64,000 nt of DNA from Limnoperna fortunei (GCA_944474755.1 OX104123.1:13417275-13481274); one strand, 5' to 3'; counted from the stretch's first letter, positions 1-11,179 are shown. Made by a program: numbers and translations. Notes: generated from the sequence alone by a model not told the origin.

Positions 1-13
1 TTTAGGATATGTA

Positions 14-80
14 AAGGGGATACGGAGACTATTTTAGCATAATTTTTAGTCATTTTATTTATCCTTAACTCTTCCCATAA
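14..80. repeat. possible end of a TIR element
   Basis: The first bases read AAGGGGATACGGAGAC, close to the inverted-repeat end of the element at 21348-21978 (AAGGGGAT then CCGGGACAC on its left, GCAGGAGAC on its right after reverse complementing). The A/T-rich bases that follow are also loosely similar. The other end is not visible, so this may be a lone or decayed end. Confidence 0.3.
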
Positions 81-224
81 AATCAAATGCAGCCTTAATT
101 GATCATCCCGTTAACTTTTTGTTAATAGCCTTTTCTCCTAAACCAGTTGTATGTTATGTGTATGCTTAGGTTTGCAAGACTGAGTTCTTTTGCCTCTCTG
201 TTACAAATATTTCAAAATTCTATA

Positions 225-345
225 TAGCCCAGCTTCGAGGAAGAGGGGTATACTGTTTTACCCTTGTCCGTCCGTACAAAAATTTCCGTCGCAGTTTTCT
301 GGCCAATTATTGCATGTAGAAGTCTGATATTTTACAAGTTGCTTT
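225..345 (+). repeat. dispersed repeat fragment with CCGTCCGT motif
   Basis: A stretch with GGGGTATACTGTTTTACC followed by TGTCCGTCCGT. Similar words recur near 21215-21250, 25100-25125 and 26665-26690, suggesting a dispersed repeat common to this genome. Its boundaries and class cannot be determined. Confidence 0.3.
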
Positions 346-689
346 ATCCTATAGTGCCATATGGTGTATAGCGAATTCATCCTCCTTGGTCATCTACTTC
401 CTGTTTACCGAATACTTTTTATCAGAGGTATCACTAGTGAGTATTAGCTCACAGATACACTTGGTTTCTTTTTTTTTCTGAATTTCTAATACTGCCCTAT
501 TGGTCTATAGGTTTGCGTGAAATAATGTGTCGAAATATGGTGACGAATTGTACCACAAATAAACACTGTCTAAGATTTCACTTGTCGTTTTTTTTTAATT
601 TTAAATTTATTTTATTCAACATGTGTTATTGTTAACCGATTATCAAATATTCTGCTAATGTTTCTATAAAATTTTTACAAGATTTTTAA
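346..689. other. no gene seen
   Basis: A/T-rich sequence without a convincing coding region, splice-consistent exon or repeat. Confidence 0.5.
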
Positions 690-780
690 TAAAAGAGCAC
701 CGCATACGTCGATCACGCAAATAAGAGTCCCGCATACCTCTATCACGCAAATAAGAGTCCCGCATACCTCGATCACGCAA
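690..780. repeat. 30-bp tandem repeat, three units
   Basis: Three consecutive units of about 30 bp share the core CCGCATACCTCGATCACGCAA. The short minus-strand open frame across them is a by-product of the repeat. Confidence 0.8.
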
Positions 781-1051
781 TAGAACATAACAAAAAATTA
801 TATTGTATTCACGTTGGTATTTAATTGTTGTGTAGGTTTCCTGGTTAAAATGTTCAACTCTGTCATAACGTAGAAAAAAATCATACAAATCTTAGACATC
901 CTCACCATCAAATAAAATATGTCGGACAAAAGCACATCATACATGTATATATATGCCGACTCTAAATACAAGTTATTTATTTATTTATTTAATTTATATT
1001 TATTTACATGTCCCCTGCTATGACTTTATATTAAACGTGTTGCTATATGTA

Positions 1052-1120
1052 GTTTTGGTGGAGTTTTTAACGTCCTACGCCAACAACCTTATGCCATTGG
1101 TTGGACGGCTTTATTTAGGA
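1052..1120 (+). repeat. fragment of dispersed repeat family 2
   Basis: GGAGTTTTTAACGTCCTACG and the following GGTTGGACGGCT match the left part of the longer copies at 19540-19800 and 25165-25400. Only the 5' part is present. Confidence 0.5.
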
Positions 1121-1233
1121 GATAACTGTTTTGTATTTGAAGATTTGCGGGCGTCAATTGGTGATTTGAGGCTCGGAAATTGAGTTTTAATGGCGACGCG
1201 TATTCATGTTTTCCTATCAAAATTTATAATATT

Positions 1234-1487
1234 AAGGGGCCGAGTGGTTAAGGTAGTTCGTATACTATTCATCACGTGGTCTGTCAACACTGAGATCGCG
1301 GGTTCGAGCCTCACTGCGGGCAGGGTGCGTTCGACTCCAATCTTAATTGACAAGGACTGCGAGTTTTCCTACCGAAGGTCGGGGGTTTTCTCCGGGTACT
1401 CCGGCTTCCTCCCCCCATAAAAACTGGACGCCATAATATAGCTGAAAAATTGCTGAAAGTTGCGTTAAACAAAGTTCAAACAGACTA
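1234..1487 (+). mobile_element. tRNA-derived SINE, near full length
   Basis: The tRNA-like head has an A box (GGCCGAGTGGTTAAGG) and a B box (GGTTCGAGCCTC). A body follows with TCCGGGTACTCCGGCTTCC, the tail box GGACGCCATAATATAGCTG and a GTTAAAC-(CAAA)-like 3' end. The A box resembles class II tRNAs such as tRNA-Ser or tRNA-Leu. The A and B boxes would be the internal RNA polymerase III promoter. The leading CCTCGGT bases are partly lost. About 25 further copies occur in this window. Confidence 0.85.
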
Positions 1488-1515
1488 ACAATATAACATC
1501 AAAAGATAGCATATT

Positions 1516-1672
1516 GATTGATTGAATATTGTTTAACGCCACTTTTAGCAATTTCTAGTTACATCATGGCGTCCAGTTTTTATTATTGGAATGAAGCCCG
1601 AGGTGAGACTCGAACCAGCAATCACAGTGTTGACAGACTACGTGATCAATAGTAAACGAATTATCTTAATAC
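1516..1672 (-). mobile_element. tRNA-derived SINE, internally deleted
   Basis: The complement strand carries the SINE tail (TTTAACGCCACTTTTAGCAA, CATGGCGTCCAG) and the tRNA-like head (GAGACTCGAACC, ACGTGATCAATAG). Roughly 80 bp of the body between them is missing. Confidence 0.8.
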
Positions 1673-2569
1673 ACTTTTGTTGGTCTTAAAATAATTTGTG
1701 ATTAGTCTTGATTAGACGAAAACCCGTGTCTGGCGTAGTGATTTTTAAAATTTTGGCATCTTTAGTGACATTTTAATGTCTGCGACTGTTTGGGTACCAT
1801 CGGGGTTAGTGAGAAAAGTCTCCATTATTACTTTCTTTCATCAAGCCTTTGGATAAAATTTTTCATGACATCCTCTCCCCCTCCCCCCTTTCCAAAAACT
1901 ACTTATCCCAATGAACTCATCATACATACACACATTAAGGAGCTTTTGCAGAGCCGTAACTACTCTGAAATTGCGTTTCTTAGAAAAGAGCAAACATGCA
2001 TGATTGTTTTTCTTTTAAAAAAGTCAAATATGACTGACTGGGCGTTAAATAACATTTTAAAGTTACTAAAGGGCGATTGATATATTGGAGTAAAATTTAT
2101 AATTCAAACGCGGCTAAACCACAGCTAATTAAACTACTTGTCAAAAGTGCATAGAAAAAAAAAGACAAACGTCACCATGACTTTGAATTTTCATTTTAGT
2201 GCATATATTACCATATTTCAGTGCGTTCATTCGACCATGACGAATGTGAAATATATTCTACAATTATGAAATATAATCCCAGCAATTTTTATTCTGAAAT
2301 CACCTGGAAATACATTTAAGTGCAGGTCAAGGGTCATAAACTTCGCTGTCACGTCCGCATATTGAACGACATGTTTACATGTAATTAACGCATTAAGTTC
2401 TAATTACCCCCCAATATCCAGGTTATCCATTTTTCAATTTGCAGAGGTCTGATATAATTTATAATGATTTGTTTCTTGTTAAAATAAAGAATTGTGTTTG
2501 CTGTAAAATTTATTTGCCTATCTATTTGATAATTTTAAGGGAGACTTAGAATTATATGGTCATATATTA
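1673..2569. other. no gene seen
   Basis: A/T-rich. A frame of about 96 codons near 1790 has no family match, no Kozak-like or splice context that I can identify, and low-complexity proline and serine runs. I do not call a gene. Confidence 0.5.
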
Positions 2570-2665
2570 TATTATGTATTTTGTTGTGTATTGCGTTTGC
2601 TCGACCCGCATGTGTGTAATTTTGCAAATAAAGTTATTATTATTATTATTATTATAATAAAAAGT
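2570..2665 (+). mobile_element. LINE-like 3' end with (TTA)n tail
   Basis: CTCGACCCGCATGTGTGTAA, then GCAAATAAAG and a (TTA)n run. Minus-strand sequences at 5221-5360 and 22571-22830 carry the same arrangement (a gapped G/C palindromic word, then a GCAAATAAAG-type signal). An AATAAA followed by a short microsatellite tail is typical of non-LTR retrotransposon 3' ends. No coding region remains. Confidence 0.5.
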
Positions 2666-2762
2666 TCAGCAGCTATAGACGATGGCGCTGTGAGCAAGAC
2701 AGCTACAGTACATACAATTATAGGTTTAATTGATTGACAGTTTTAACGTGAATATAAAATCT

Positions 2763-2916
2763 TGTAAAATAATATATAAAGAAAGAATAACTTACATTCT
2801 TCTTAAATGGCATATTTAAAAAGGCAATTATGTGTAAAGTTTGTTTTGTTTTTGTTTTGTGTCTGTTTGTTTGCCTTTTTTCTCTGTTTTCTTTCTTTCT
2901 TTCTTTCTTTCTTTCT

Positions 2917-2999
<83 letters not shown>

Positions 3000-3225
3000 T
3001 TATTATTTTAAAATAAATGAATGAATGAATGAATGAATGAATGAATGAATGAATAAAAAAATAAATAAATAAAGAAAGAAATAAGAAAAAAGAAAGCAAG
3101 AACGAAACACACTAAAGAGCAAACAAACAGACAAAAACAAAAACAAAACCAACTTTACACATGATTGCCTTTTTAAATATGTTATTTAAGAAGAATGTAA
3201 GTTATTCGTTACATATTATTTTACA

Positions 3226-3227
<2 letters not shown>
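2763..3227. repeat. 465-bp near-perfect palindrome around (TTTA)n
   Basis: The left arm (about 2763-2890) and the right arm (about 3105-3227) are inverted copies. For example, AACTTACATTCTTCTTAAAT at the left meets ATTTAAGAAGAATGTAAGTT at the right, and TTTGCC meets its complement near TGATTGCCTTTTTAAATATG. Between them (TTTC)n-(TTTA)n runs into (AATG)n-(AAAT)n, so most of the centre can also pair. The symmetry point is near 2995. Confidence 0.85.
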
Positions 3228-3435
<208 letters not shown>

Positions 3436-3484
3436 GTATAAAAGTTATACAATACGGATAAGTAATAATGTGCATAAATGTTAA

Positions 3485-4217
3485 TTAAATGTCAATCTGC
3501 TGGTTAAGTCCGTCTGGATGTAGAGTTTGAAGTTTTTTTTATCCAAAACGATTCTTTGACTTTTCTGTAAGTATCTTCCCCATAGACTTTCTCAATTCCA
3601 ATTACAGAGAAATCATCAATGCCGTGTCCATCTGTATAAAAATGTGTGGCTACGGAGTCTTGTTTTCTTGTTCTTATTTTTGAAAAGTTTAAAAGCATCC
3701 TTTGATAAAACGTGTCACCAGTTTGTCCAACATATACAATACTGTTACATTTTTTACAAAATATCGCATAAATTATTCCAACTGTTTTACAGTTTATATG
3801 TCCTTGTATCTGGTATTTTGTCCCGTCCTTTCCTTTAAAACTATTACCTTTAACTATGTATGGGCACAAAGCACAATTTTTGCCGCATGGCTCACATTTA
3901 TTATCTTTATGATAAAATTTGTTATTATGTTTCTTATGGACAAGAATATCTTTTATATTTTTGTCTCTGCGGAATGCAACTAGTGGTGGCTGTGGAAAAA
4001 TATCTTTTAAATTTTTTGATCTGTGTAATGTTGATATGTGTTTATGTAAAATGGAATGGATGTTAGGCAAGGCATCGGAATAGGTCAATACCAGTGGCAC
4101 TCTGTCATTTATTTTTTTCGTTTTGTATTTGAGAAGGTCTTCCCTGTCTAAATTGTCTAATTTATTTAGTTGTTTAATGATCAGTTCCGTTTTGTATCCC
4201 CGTTTTTGAACATAACT
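3485..4217 (-). pseudogene. Penelope-like element 3' fragment: RT C-terminus plus GIY-YIG endonuclease
   Basis: Open on the minus strand from about 4217. It starts with a segment typical of the end of a Penelope-like reverse transcriptase (RVPLVLTYSDALPNIHSIL). A Cys-rich linker follows (CEPCGKNCALCPY), and then a GIY-YIG nuclease domain with GIIYAIFCKKC, YVGQT, an Arg in FYQRM and a likely catalytic Glu in RKVKESFWI. The family's usual His in the helix after the Arg appears as Asn-Phe-Ser. A T8 run at 3533-3540 puts the end out of frame. The current frame stops at 3504; one base fewer would give the usual GLN-containing C-terminus, with a stop at 3485-3487. The RT catalytic region is absent. 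A dead, 5'-truncated copy. Confidence 0.85.
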
Positions 4218-4227
4218 TCATCACTAT

Positions 4228-4310
4228 GCAATAAAATTCCGCTGAGGAAGGCCGTGATGGTAATGAATGTTGTGCTGTAATTAAAATATATGTTCACTTT
4301 ATTTTTTAAA
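4228..4310 (+). mobile_element. possible inverted Penelope-like terminal segment
   Basis: Immediately 5' of the truncated element, but on the opposite strand, lies CTGAGGAAGGCCGTGATGG and then TTCACTTTATTTTTTAAATA. This resembles the terminal repeat region of Penelope-like elements, where a hammerhead-like CTGA-GAAGGCC core is common and where inverted terminal fragments are known at the 5' side. The conserved GAAA half of the core reads GAATG here, so it is probably inactive. Confidence 0.35.
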
Positions 4311-4987
4311 TAGATTGCCAGTCGTTAATTGCAATACATATAACAGTAATATTTTGTATCAATTTTGGAGAAAAATAATTGTTAAAGAACGCATGATATC
4401 TTATTATTGATGTATTTCTCAAGATAAATTAGCCGAAATAACCATTGTTAGAAATGTTGTCGCCGAAAAACACTGATTTATTAGAATTTATATTTTTATT
4501 GCGGCCCTTTTGCTCACATTTGAACCGATAAAAGATTTCCAGCAAGCGGAAAACGGTTGGATATATGTCATATTTATATATTATAAAAGATAACAAGTTT
4601 ACTTAATAACTTGTAATCGTGAGAATTTAATTTAATATTCAAGTTTAATTTTATTTAAAGTGAAAACCGTTAATGTTCCTTAAGAAGATTACAGTTAAGA
4701 AAAACCCTGACCATAATCCAATTATAAATCAATTTGAATTAAATTCCTCTTACACATTCTTCTTAATATATTCGTGTGATAGTGACCTTTTAATCTCACG
4801 TTCGTTGGACGAGATTTTCTTTACGTTGTCATGGGAGATTCTGCGAGGCACTCACTACTTTCTTCAGTTTGCAGAGAACATTAAAATTTGGTTTAAAAAA
4901 TAAATTAAACAATAATAAATAAAAGAACAACGTGTATTGTTCACCTTCTTTTCCGACCCAATTAGCAATTGACTGCTGAATATACTG
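4311..4987. other. no gene seen
   Basis: A/T-rich sequence. A 76-codon frame at 4673 (+) shows no recognisable domain. Confidence 0.5.
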
Positions 4988-5218
4988 TTTGTTTGAATGG
5001 TGTTTAATGCCACTTTAAACAATTTGTCAGCTATATCATGGCGTCCAGGATTTATGGTTTTATGTTGAGGAGGCCGGAGTACCTAGAGAAATACAACCCA
5101 ACCTTCGGTTGGAAAACTGGTAATTCTAATCCTTGTCAATGATTGTAGTCGAGTACAACTTTCCCGCAGTGTTGACAGACCACGTGATCAATAGTATTGA
5201 CGAACTACCCTAACTACC
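4988..5218 (-). mobile_element. tRNA-derived SINE lacking its B box
   Basis: Tail (TTTAATGCCACTTTAAACAA, CATGGCGTCCAGG), body (GGCCGGAGTACC) and head (GTTGACAGACCACGTGATCA) are recognisable on the complement strand. The segment with the B box has been deleted: the CCCGCAG of the body joins directly to TGTTGACAG. Confidence 0.8.
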
Positions 5219-5220
5219 CC

Positions 5221-5360
5221 CAATTCATATAATAAACCTTTATTTGCGAAGGGTACACCCGTACGGGGCAAAGCAAACATAAACTGTTACATAATAAACA
5301 ATACACATGACAATACGACAAAAAAGTATAGAGAATATCATAAAATGTACAATTACTTGA
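5221..5360 (-). mobile_element. LINE-like 3' end fragment
   Basis: The complement reads as a gapped palindromic GTACGGGTGTAC word, then CGCAAATAAAGG. It is the same arrangement as at 22571-22830. It directly abuts the SINE at 4988-5218. Confidence 0.45.
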
Positions 5361-6204
5361 TCTGACTCTTTCATATTGATCACGTGATCACAGAAACCCA
5401 ATCGTTTCATACCGTTTGCTGGGAGTAGGTAGAGTTACCGGAATTCATTGGTAGAACGAAACATTATTTCGGTCGCTAGGCGACACATATTTCTTGAGGC
5501 CGAATTTTACTGCCGTTATAATCCGATGTTTGTTTTGTCCCAAAAAAACGAGGGTACGATTATTTGTTCTAGTATTGGTTCAAAATCGCTAATGAGCATA
5601 TTCAGTATAGAGAAAGAGCGCGGGGGGGAATTGGTGGTGGTGGTGGTGGTGGTGGTGGGGGGGGGGGGGTTAACATGAATCAGACATGAACATATTAGGG
5701 TATACTGTTAAGTGTGAAGTAACACGAAAGAAAAATTTAAGACATAAAACACGTTTATTTTCAAGTTAATGTGCAATTGATAGTTTCTCATATTTTACAG
5801 AAGTAATGGTATTTTATTCTACGGTTAATTACCTAACATGCTGTGGAAAACGATAGTTGTTTGTGACGTCAGAGGAACACTATAGAATACGCGCCGACAA
5901 TTTCAGGTTAGAAATTGGCTAGAAGTACACTTGGGTGCAAGAAAAAAAAATATAAAAATAAAATTATATTGGTATATTTTATGAATATATCAAGTTTATT
6001 TGTACCCAGCGCGAAGCAGATAAGAAATCCTCATCAAAGTCTCACATTTCTACCTGATTTTAAGGTAATACGAATAAATATATATTTTTGAAAATGAACG
6101 AATATTGTATACCAATATTAGCGCCAACTCTGGGTATGTATTTAAGTACTATCATTGAAATTCTTGCTATCAAAAGCTAACTTTTACTTTGGCATACTTA
6201 ACAC
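5361..6204. other. no gene seen; (GGT)n and G11 tract
   Basis: Holds a (GGT)n-G11 run near 5632-5670 and otherwise A/T-rich unassigned sequence. Confidence 0.5.
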
Positions 6205-8711
6205 TATAGTTAGCTACCGTTGCCATGCCAGCTAATGTTACTATAGCTACCGTTGCCATGCCAGATATTGTTACTATAGCTACCGTTGCTATGATAGGTA
6301 ATGTTACTATAGCTACAATTGCCATGCTAGTTATTGTAACTATAGCTACCGTTGCCATGTCAGCTATTGTTACTATTGCTACCGTTGCCATGCTAGCTAT
6401 TGTTACTATAGCTTCAATTGCCATGCCAGCTTATGTTACTATAGCTACCGTTGCCATGCCAGGTAATGTTACTTTAGCTACCGTTGCCATGCCAGCTATT
6501 GTTACTATAGCTACCGTTGCCATGATAGGTAATGTTACTATAGCTACAATTGCCATGCTAGCTATTGTTACTATAGCTACCGTTGTCATGCGAGCTAATG
6601 TTACTATAGCTACAGTTGCCATGTCAGCTAATGTTACTATAGCCACCGTCGTCATGCTATATCGTTACTATAGCTTCAATTGCCATGCCAGCTAATGTTA
6701 CTATAGCTTCAATTGCCATGCTAGCTAATGTTACTATATCTTCAATTGCCATGCTAGCTATTGTTACTATAGCTACCGTTGCCATGCTAGCCATTGTAAC
6801 TTTAGCTACCGTTGCCATGCATCTAATGTCACTATAGCTACCGTTGCCATGCTAGCAATTGTTACAATAACTACCGTTGCCATGCAAGCTATTGTTACAA
6901 TAACTACCGTTGCCATGCAAGCTATTGTTACTATAGCTACAATTGCCATGCCAGCTAATGAAACTATAGCTACAGTTGCCATGCTAGCTATTGTTACTAT
7001 AGCTTCAATTGCCATGCCAGCTAATGTTACTATAGCTTCAATTGCCATGCCAGCTAATGTTATTATAGCTTCAATTGCCATGCTAGCTAATGTTACTATA
7101 GCTTCAATTGCCATGCTAGCTAATGTTATTATAGCTTCAATTGCCATGCCAGCTAATGTTACTATAGCTTCAATTGCCATGCCAGCTAATGTTACTATCG
7201 CTTCAATTACCATGCTAGCTAATGTTACTATAACTTCAATTGCCACGCTAGCTATTGTTACTATAGCTACCGTTGCCATGCTAGCCATTGTAACTTTAGC
7301 TACCGTTATCATGCATCTAATGTCACTATAGCTACCGTTGCCATGCTAGCTAATGTTACTATAGCTACAGTTGCCATGCCAGCTAATGTTACTATAGCTT
7401 CAATTGCCATGCCAACTAATGTTACTATAGCTTCAATTGCCATGCTAGCTAATGTTACTATAGCTTCAATTGCCATGCTAGCTATTGTTACTATAGCTAC
7501 CGTTGCCATGCTAGCCATTGTAACTTTAGCTACCGTTGCCATGCATCTAATGTCACTATAGCTAACGTTGCCATGCTAGCAATTGTTACTAACGCTGCCA
7601 TGCTAATTATTATTACTATAGCTACCGTTACCATGCTGATTATTGCTACTATAGCTACCGTTACCATGCTAGTTATTGTTACTATAGCTACCGTTGCCAT
7701 GCTTGCTATTGTAACTTTAGATATAGTTGCCAAGCTAGCTAATGTTACTATAGCTACCGTTGCCATGCCAGCTAATGTTATTATAGCTTCAATTGCCATG
7801 CCAGCTAATGTTACTATAGCTGCCGTTGCCATGATAGGTAATGTTACTATAGCTACCGTTGCCATGCCAGCTAATGTTACTATAGCTACCGTTGCCATGC
7901 CAACAATTGTTACTATAACTACCGTTGCCATGATAGGTAATGTTATTATAGCTACAAGTGCCATGCCAGCTAATGTTACTATAGCTACAGTCGCCATGCC
8001 AGCTAATGTTACTATAGCTACCGTTGCCATGCCAGCTATTGTTACTATAGCTACCGTTGCCATGCCAGGTAATGTTACTTTAGCTACAATTGCCATGCTA
8101 GCTATTGTTACTATAGCTACCGTTGCCATGCTAGCTATTGTTACTATAGCTACAATTGCCATGCCAGCTAATGTTACTATAGCAACCGTTGCCATGCCAG
8201 CTAATGTTACTATAGCTACCGTTGCCATGCCAACAATTGTTACTATAGCTACCGTTGCCATGATAGGTAATGTTATTATAGCTACAGTCGTCATGCTTGC
8301 TATTGTTACTATAGCTACCGTTGCCATGCTAGCTATTGTTACTATAACTACCGTTGCCATGCTAGCTATTGTTACTATAGCTACAATTGCCATGCCAGCT
8401 AATATGACTATAGCTACAGTTGCCATGCTAGCTAATGTTACTATAGCTACAGTTGCCATGCTAGCTATTGTTACTATAGCTTCAATTGCCATGCCAGCTA
8501 ATGTTACTAATAGCTTCAATTGCCATGCTAGCTAATGTTACTTTAGCTTCAATTGCCATGCTAGCTATTGTTACTATAGCTACCGTTGCCATGCTTGCTA
8601 TTGTAACTATAGATATAGTTGCCAAGCTAGCTATTGTAACTATAGCTACCGTTGCCATGCTAGCTATTGTTACTATAGGTACCGTTGCCATGCTAGCAAT
8701 TGTTACTTTAT
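6205..8711. repeat. 33-bp minisatellite, about 76 units
   Basis: About 2.5 kb of a diverged 33-bp unit; one variant starts GCTAATGTTACTATAGCTAC and ends GTTGCCATGCCA. Because 33 is a multiple of three, most units stay open on both strands. The + strand reads an 11-residue unit like MPANVTIATVA and the - strand one like MATVAIVTLAG, giving frames up to 320 and 329 codons. Frame breaks fall at a variant junction (ATGCATCTAATGTCACTATA) at 6816, 7310 and 7540. These are spaced 494 and 230 bp, one base short of 15 and 7 units, which shows higher-order duplication. No flanking splice or promoter signals are evident, so it is most simply a non-coding satellite. Confidence 0.95.
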
Positions 8712-8782
8712 AAAGACAAACATTTTGCTTTATCCAGCCGGTTGGTTCAGCTCCAACTTGATTTATCACGTCACCGGTGAGG

Positions 8783-8862
8783 GTATGTGTGTGTGTGTGT
8801 GTGAGGGTGTGACGGTGTGTGTGTGTGTGTTGTGTGTGCGTGTATGTGTGTGTGTGTGGGAG
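8783..8862. repeat. (TG)n microsatellite
   Basis: Interrupted GT/TG dinucleotide runs directly downstream of the 33-bp array. Confidence 0.9.
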
Positions 8863-8992
8863 AGGGGTTCGGCGGCCGAGTTGTGGAGGTATTAATCTAC
8901 TATTTCATCTTGCAAAAACTGTTTGCGTGTATTTTCTTGGTCATGAAAAATATCTTTTTTTTACATTTCTGCAAATTTAGTTGCATAGTAAA

Positions 8993-9227
8993 TGAGTTAG
9001 TGGTTAAGGTATCTCGTCTCCTTATTGATCACGTGGTCTGTAACAGCGGTGTTGCAGGTTCGAGTCTCACTGCGGTCAGGATGCGTTCGACTCCAATCCT
9101 AAGTGACAATGATTGAAGGTTGGGTATTTTCTTCGGGTAATCCGGCTTACTCTCTTAATAAAAACTGGACGACGTGATAAAGCTGAAAAATTGTAGAAAT
9201 TTAAATACCATTCCAACAAACAAACAA
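8993..9227 (+). mobile_element. tRNA-derived SINE, diverged
   Basis: Head with TAGTGGTTAAGG and the B box GGTTCGAGTCTCACTGCGG, a diverged body (TTCGGGTAATCCGGCTTAC), AAAAACTGGACGACGTGATA and a (CAAA) tail. The first A-box bases are lost. Confidence 0.8.
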
Positions 9228-9230
9228 TGA

Positions 9231-9746
9231 GTAATCTACCCTCATTAACAAATATAACAAATGCATTCTATGTAATTTCTAATTTAAAAAAAAATTAAAT
9301 TAACAAAAAAACCCCATTTTTTTTAGGTTTTTATTTGTTACAATTATTCCACACCCAATCTGTTGGACCTGATAACTAACTGCATGTACTTAAATCCTAA
9401 AAACTGAAAACGTCAATCCTATAGGTAAATATCAATAGCACGTGACCTTTAATCAATTGTACATGTGTATATATAATATGTTTTATCTTAATTTGGTCAC
9501 GTTCGCACAGTTTATTAATTGTGCAGCATGTTTTTAACTTAAATAACATTCATTCATTTTTCCAACAATCCGTAGATTCATTGTGCTAACAATGACAGTT
9601 CCGTTGGTCTTCTGACAATGGGTGGCAAGAATACAACCCTGCGTGCACGTTCCCGTCCTTTATCCTGTTATTATTGGTATATGTTATATTTACCGGACAA
9701 TACACATTGCTATTGAAGATTGAAAAAAGAATGGAGACAATACAAA
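9231..9746. other. no gene seen
   Basis: A/T-rich unassigned sequence. Confidence 0.5.
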
Positions 9747-9750
9747 ACCA

Positions 9751-10150
9751 ATCTAATTAAAATTATATCTTCACTTGGCTCCCCCTTTTTGCTATTGTCG
9801 CTGTGAAGATCTAACAACATTCCATTACAGGTCATCTCATAATGAACTTCTGTATTGACCAATCAAAAACTGCCTTCCACAACCTTTAATGTTGGGGAAT
9901 CCTCTGTCATTGTTCGGAATCTCTCTGCCATTATTGTACCTTTTTCATAACTCAACCCCAAGTTAAGATAAAATCTTACGTTTGATTGGTTAATTTTTTG
10001 GGGAATACCCAGATTTTTCATTGGATAATATTTATATCAAAAGTTCAATATGAGCTGACCTGTAATGGGATGTTGTTAGATCTTCAGAGCGACAATAACA
10101 AAAAAGGGGGGGGGGGGGGGCTAGTGAAAGGTTTAATTTTAATTAGATTG
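9751..10150. mobile_element. foldback (MITE-like) element, 400 bp
   Basis: Long inverted arms. The left end ATCTAATTAAAATTATATCT with CACTTGGCTCCCCCTTTTT, then CGCTGTGAAGATCTAACAAC, is mirrored at the right by GTTGTTAGATCTTCAGAGCG, a G-run, CTAGTGAAAGG and TTAATTTTAATTAGATTG. The arms are at least 100 bp and the symmetry point is near 9950. No transposase frame is present. A minimal relative lies at 28082-28158. Confidence 0.75.
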
Positions 10151-10178
10151 ATAAAAAACAAAACACGCAATCAGTTTT

Positions 10179-10425
10179 TTGTTTGTTTGTTTGTTTAAAG
10201 GGTTAACACCACTTTCGGCAATTTTTCATCTCTATCATGGCTTCCATTTTTATTGGTGGAGGCAGCCGAAGTACCCGGAGAAAACCCCCAACCTTCGGTA
10301 GGAAAATTGGCAATCTCAATTAATATTGGAGTCGAGTACAACCTGCCCGCAGTGAGAATCGAACCCGCACCCATAGAGTTGACAAACCACGTGATCAGTA
10401 GTAGACGAACTACTTTTATCACTCA
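10179..10425 (-). mobile_element. tRNA-derived SINE, near full length
   Basis: Complement strand: (GTTT)n tail, CACTTTCGGCAATTTTTCAT, the GTACCCGGAGAAAACCCC body and a head with GAGAATCGAACCCGC (B box) and CCACGTGATCAGTAGTAGAC. Its 3'-tail side faces the foldback element that ends at 10150. Confidence 0.85.
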
Positions 10426-10557
10426 AAATGAACGGAAGAAGTTTGTATTAGATATATCTGATTGAATAAATCACAGACTAAACAACAAATTTCTAAACAA
10501 AAAGCAAAAAACAAATAGTACAGCACCAAACACCGGCTTGGATCAGTCACAGAAAAC

Positions 10558-10835
10558 ATCAATCTCCACGCAAAGGATTCTGGGTATCCTACGTCAACCA
10601 CAATCACCTCTGCCACACCATTGGTGACGACATGAGAGATATCTCACATGGCGGATATGCAACATTGTACAAACGCAATTACTTTTTAAGTAAAATAGTA
10701 TCTAAAGTGTATAAATAGACTATAAGATCTCAATTATTTTTTTACCAACATCGGTCTTTGTTTACAAACATCATTTGCATACGCAATTTTTAGTCCCGCA
10801 GTGAATGGAGGACGACGTGTGGCTTTCGGGTCACG
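10558..10835 (+). repeat. dispersed repeat family 3, copy 1
   Basis: Shares TATCCTACGTCAACCACAAT, GAGAGATATCTC-type words, CCAACATC-GTCTTTGTTTAC and TAGTCCCGCAGTGAA with 44760-45035, in the same order. The first 100 bp also match 49806-49905 on the other strand. Class unknown; no coding capacity seen. Confidence 0.75.
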
Positions 10836-11179
10836 ATAAACCGCAACAGTACTGACAATATTGACCTGGTTTGGATCAGTTCAAGCCTGTTTTACCAGTC
10901 TGTTCCTACACAACTTAAAATTTCAATTTTAGCGATCATTGAATCATCTTTAATTAATATGGAGTAGGCATTGCCAAAATGCGAGCACAGACAATATAGT
11001 CTTTTATTATCAATATATAATGTGGATTTCATAATTGACGTTACTTCCGAACACCCAATATGTGCCTCTAAATTCAAGTGGTCACGTGACGTCTTGCTTT
11101 GTAATTCATGGTTCCGAGATAAGAAGATAAGCTCCGCCTCCTTAGTTATTGTTTCTATGCGCCACAAGCTTCTTTCAAA

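Noticed and set aside
690..780. CRISPR-like array
   Set aside because: The 30-bp units are contiguous, with no unique spacers, in an animal genome.
10892..11167. 91-codon minus-strand frame upstream of 11180
   Set aside because: It has no recognised family, overlaps unassigned sequence and has no supporting signals. It could be revisited with transcripts.
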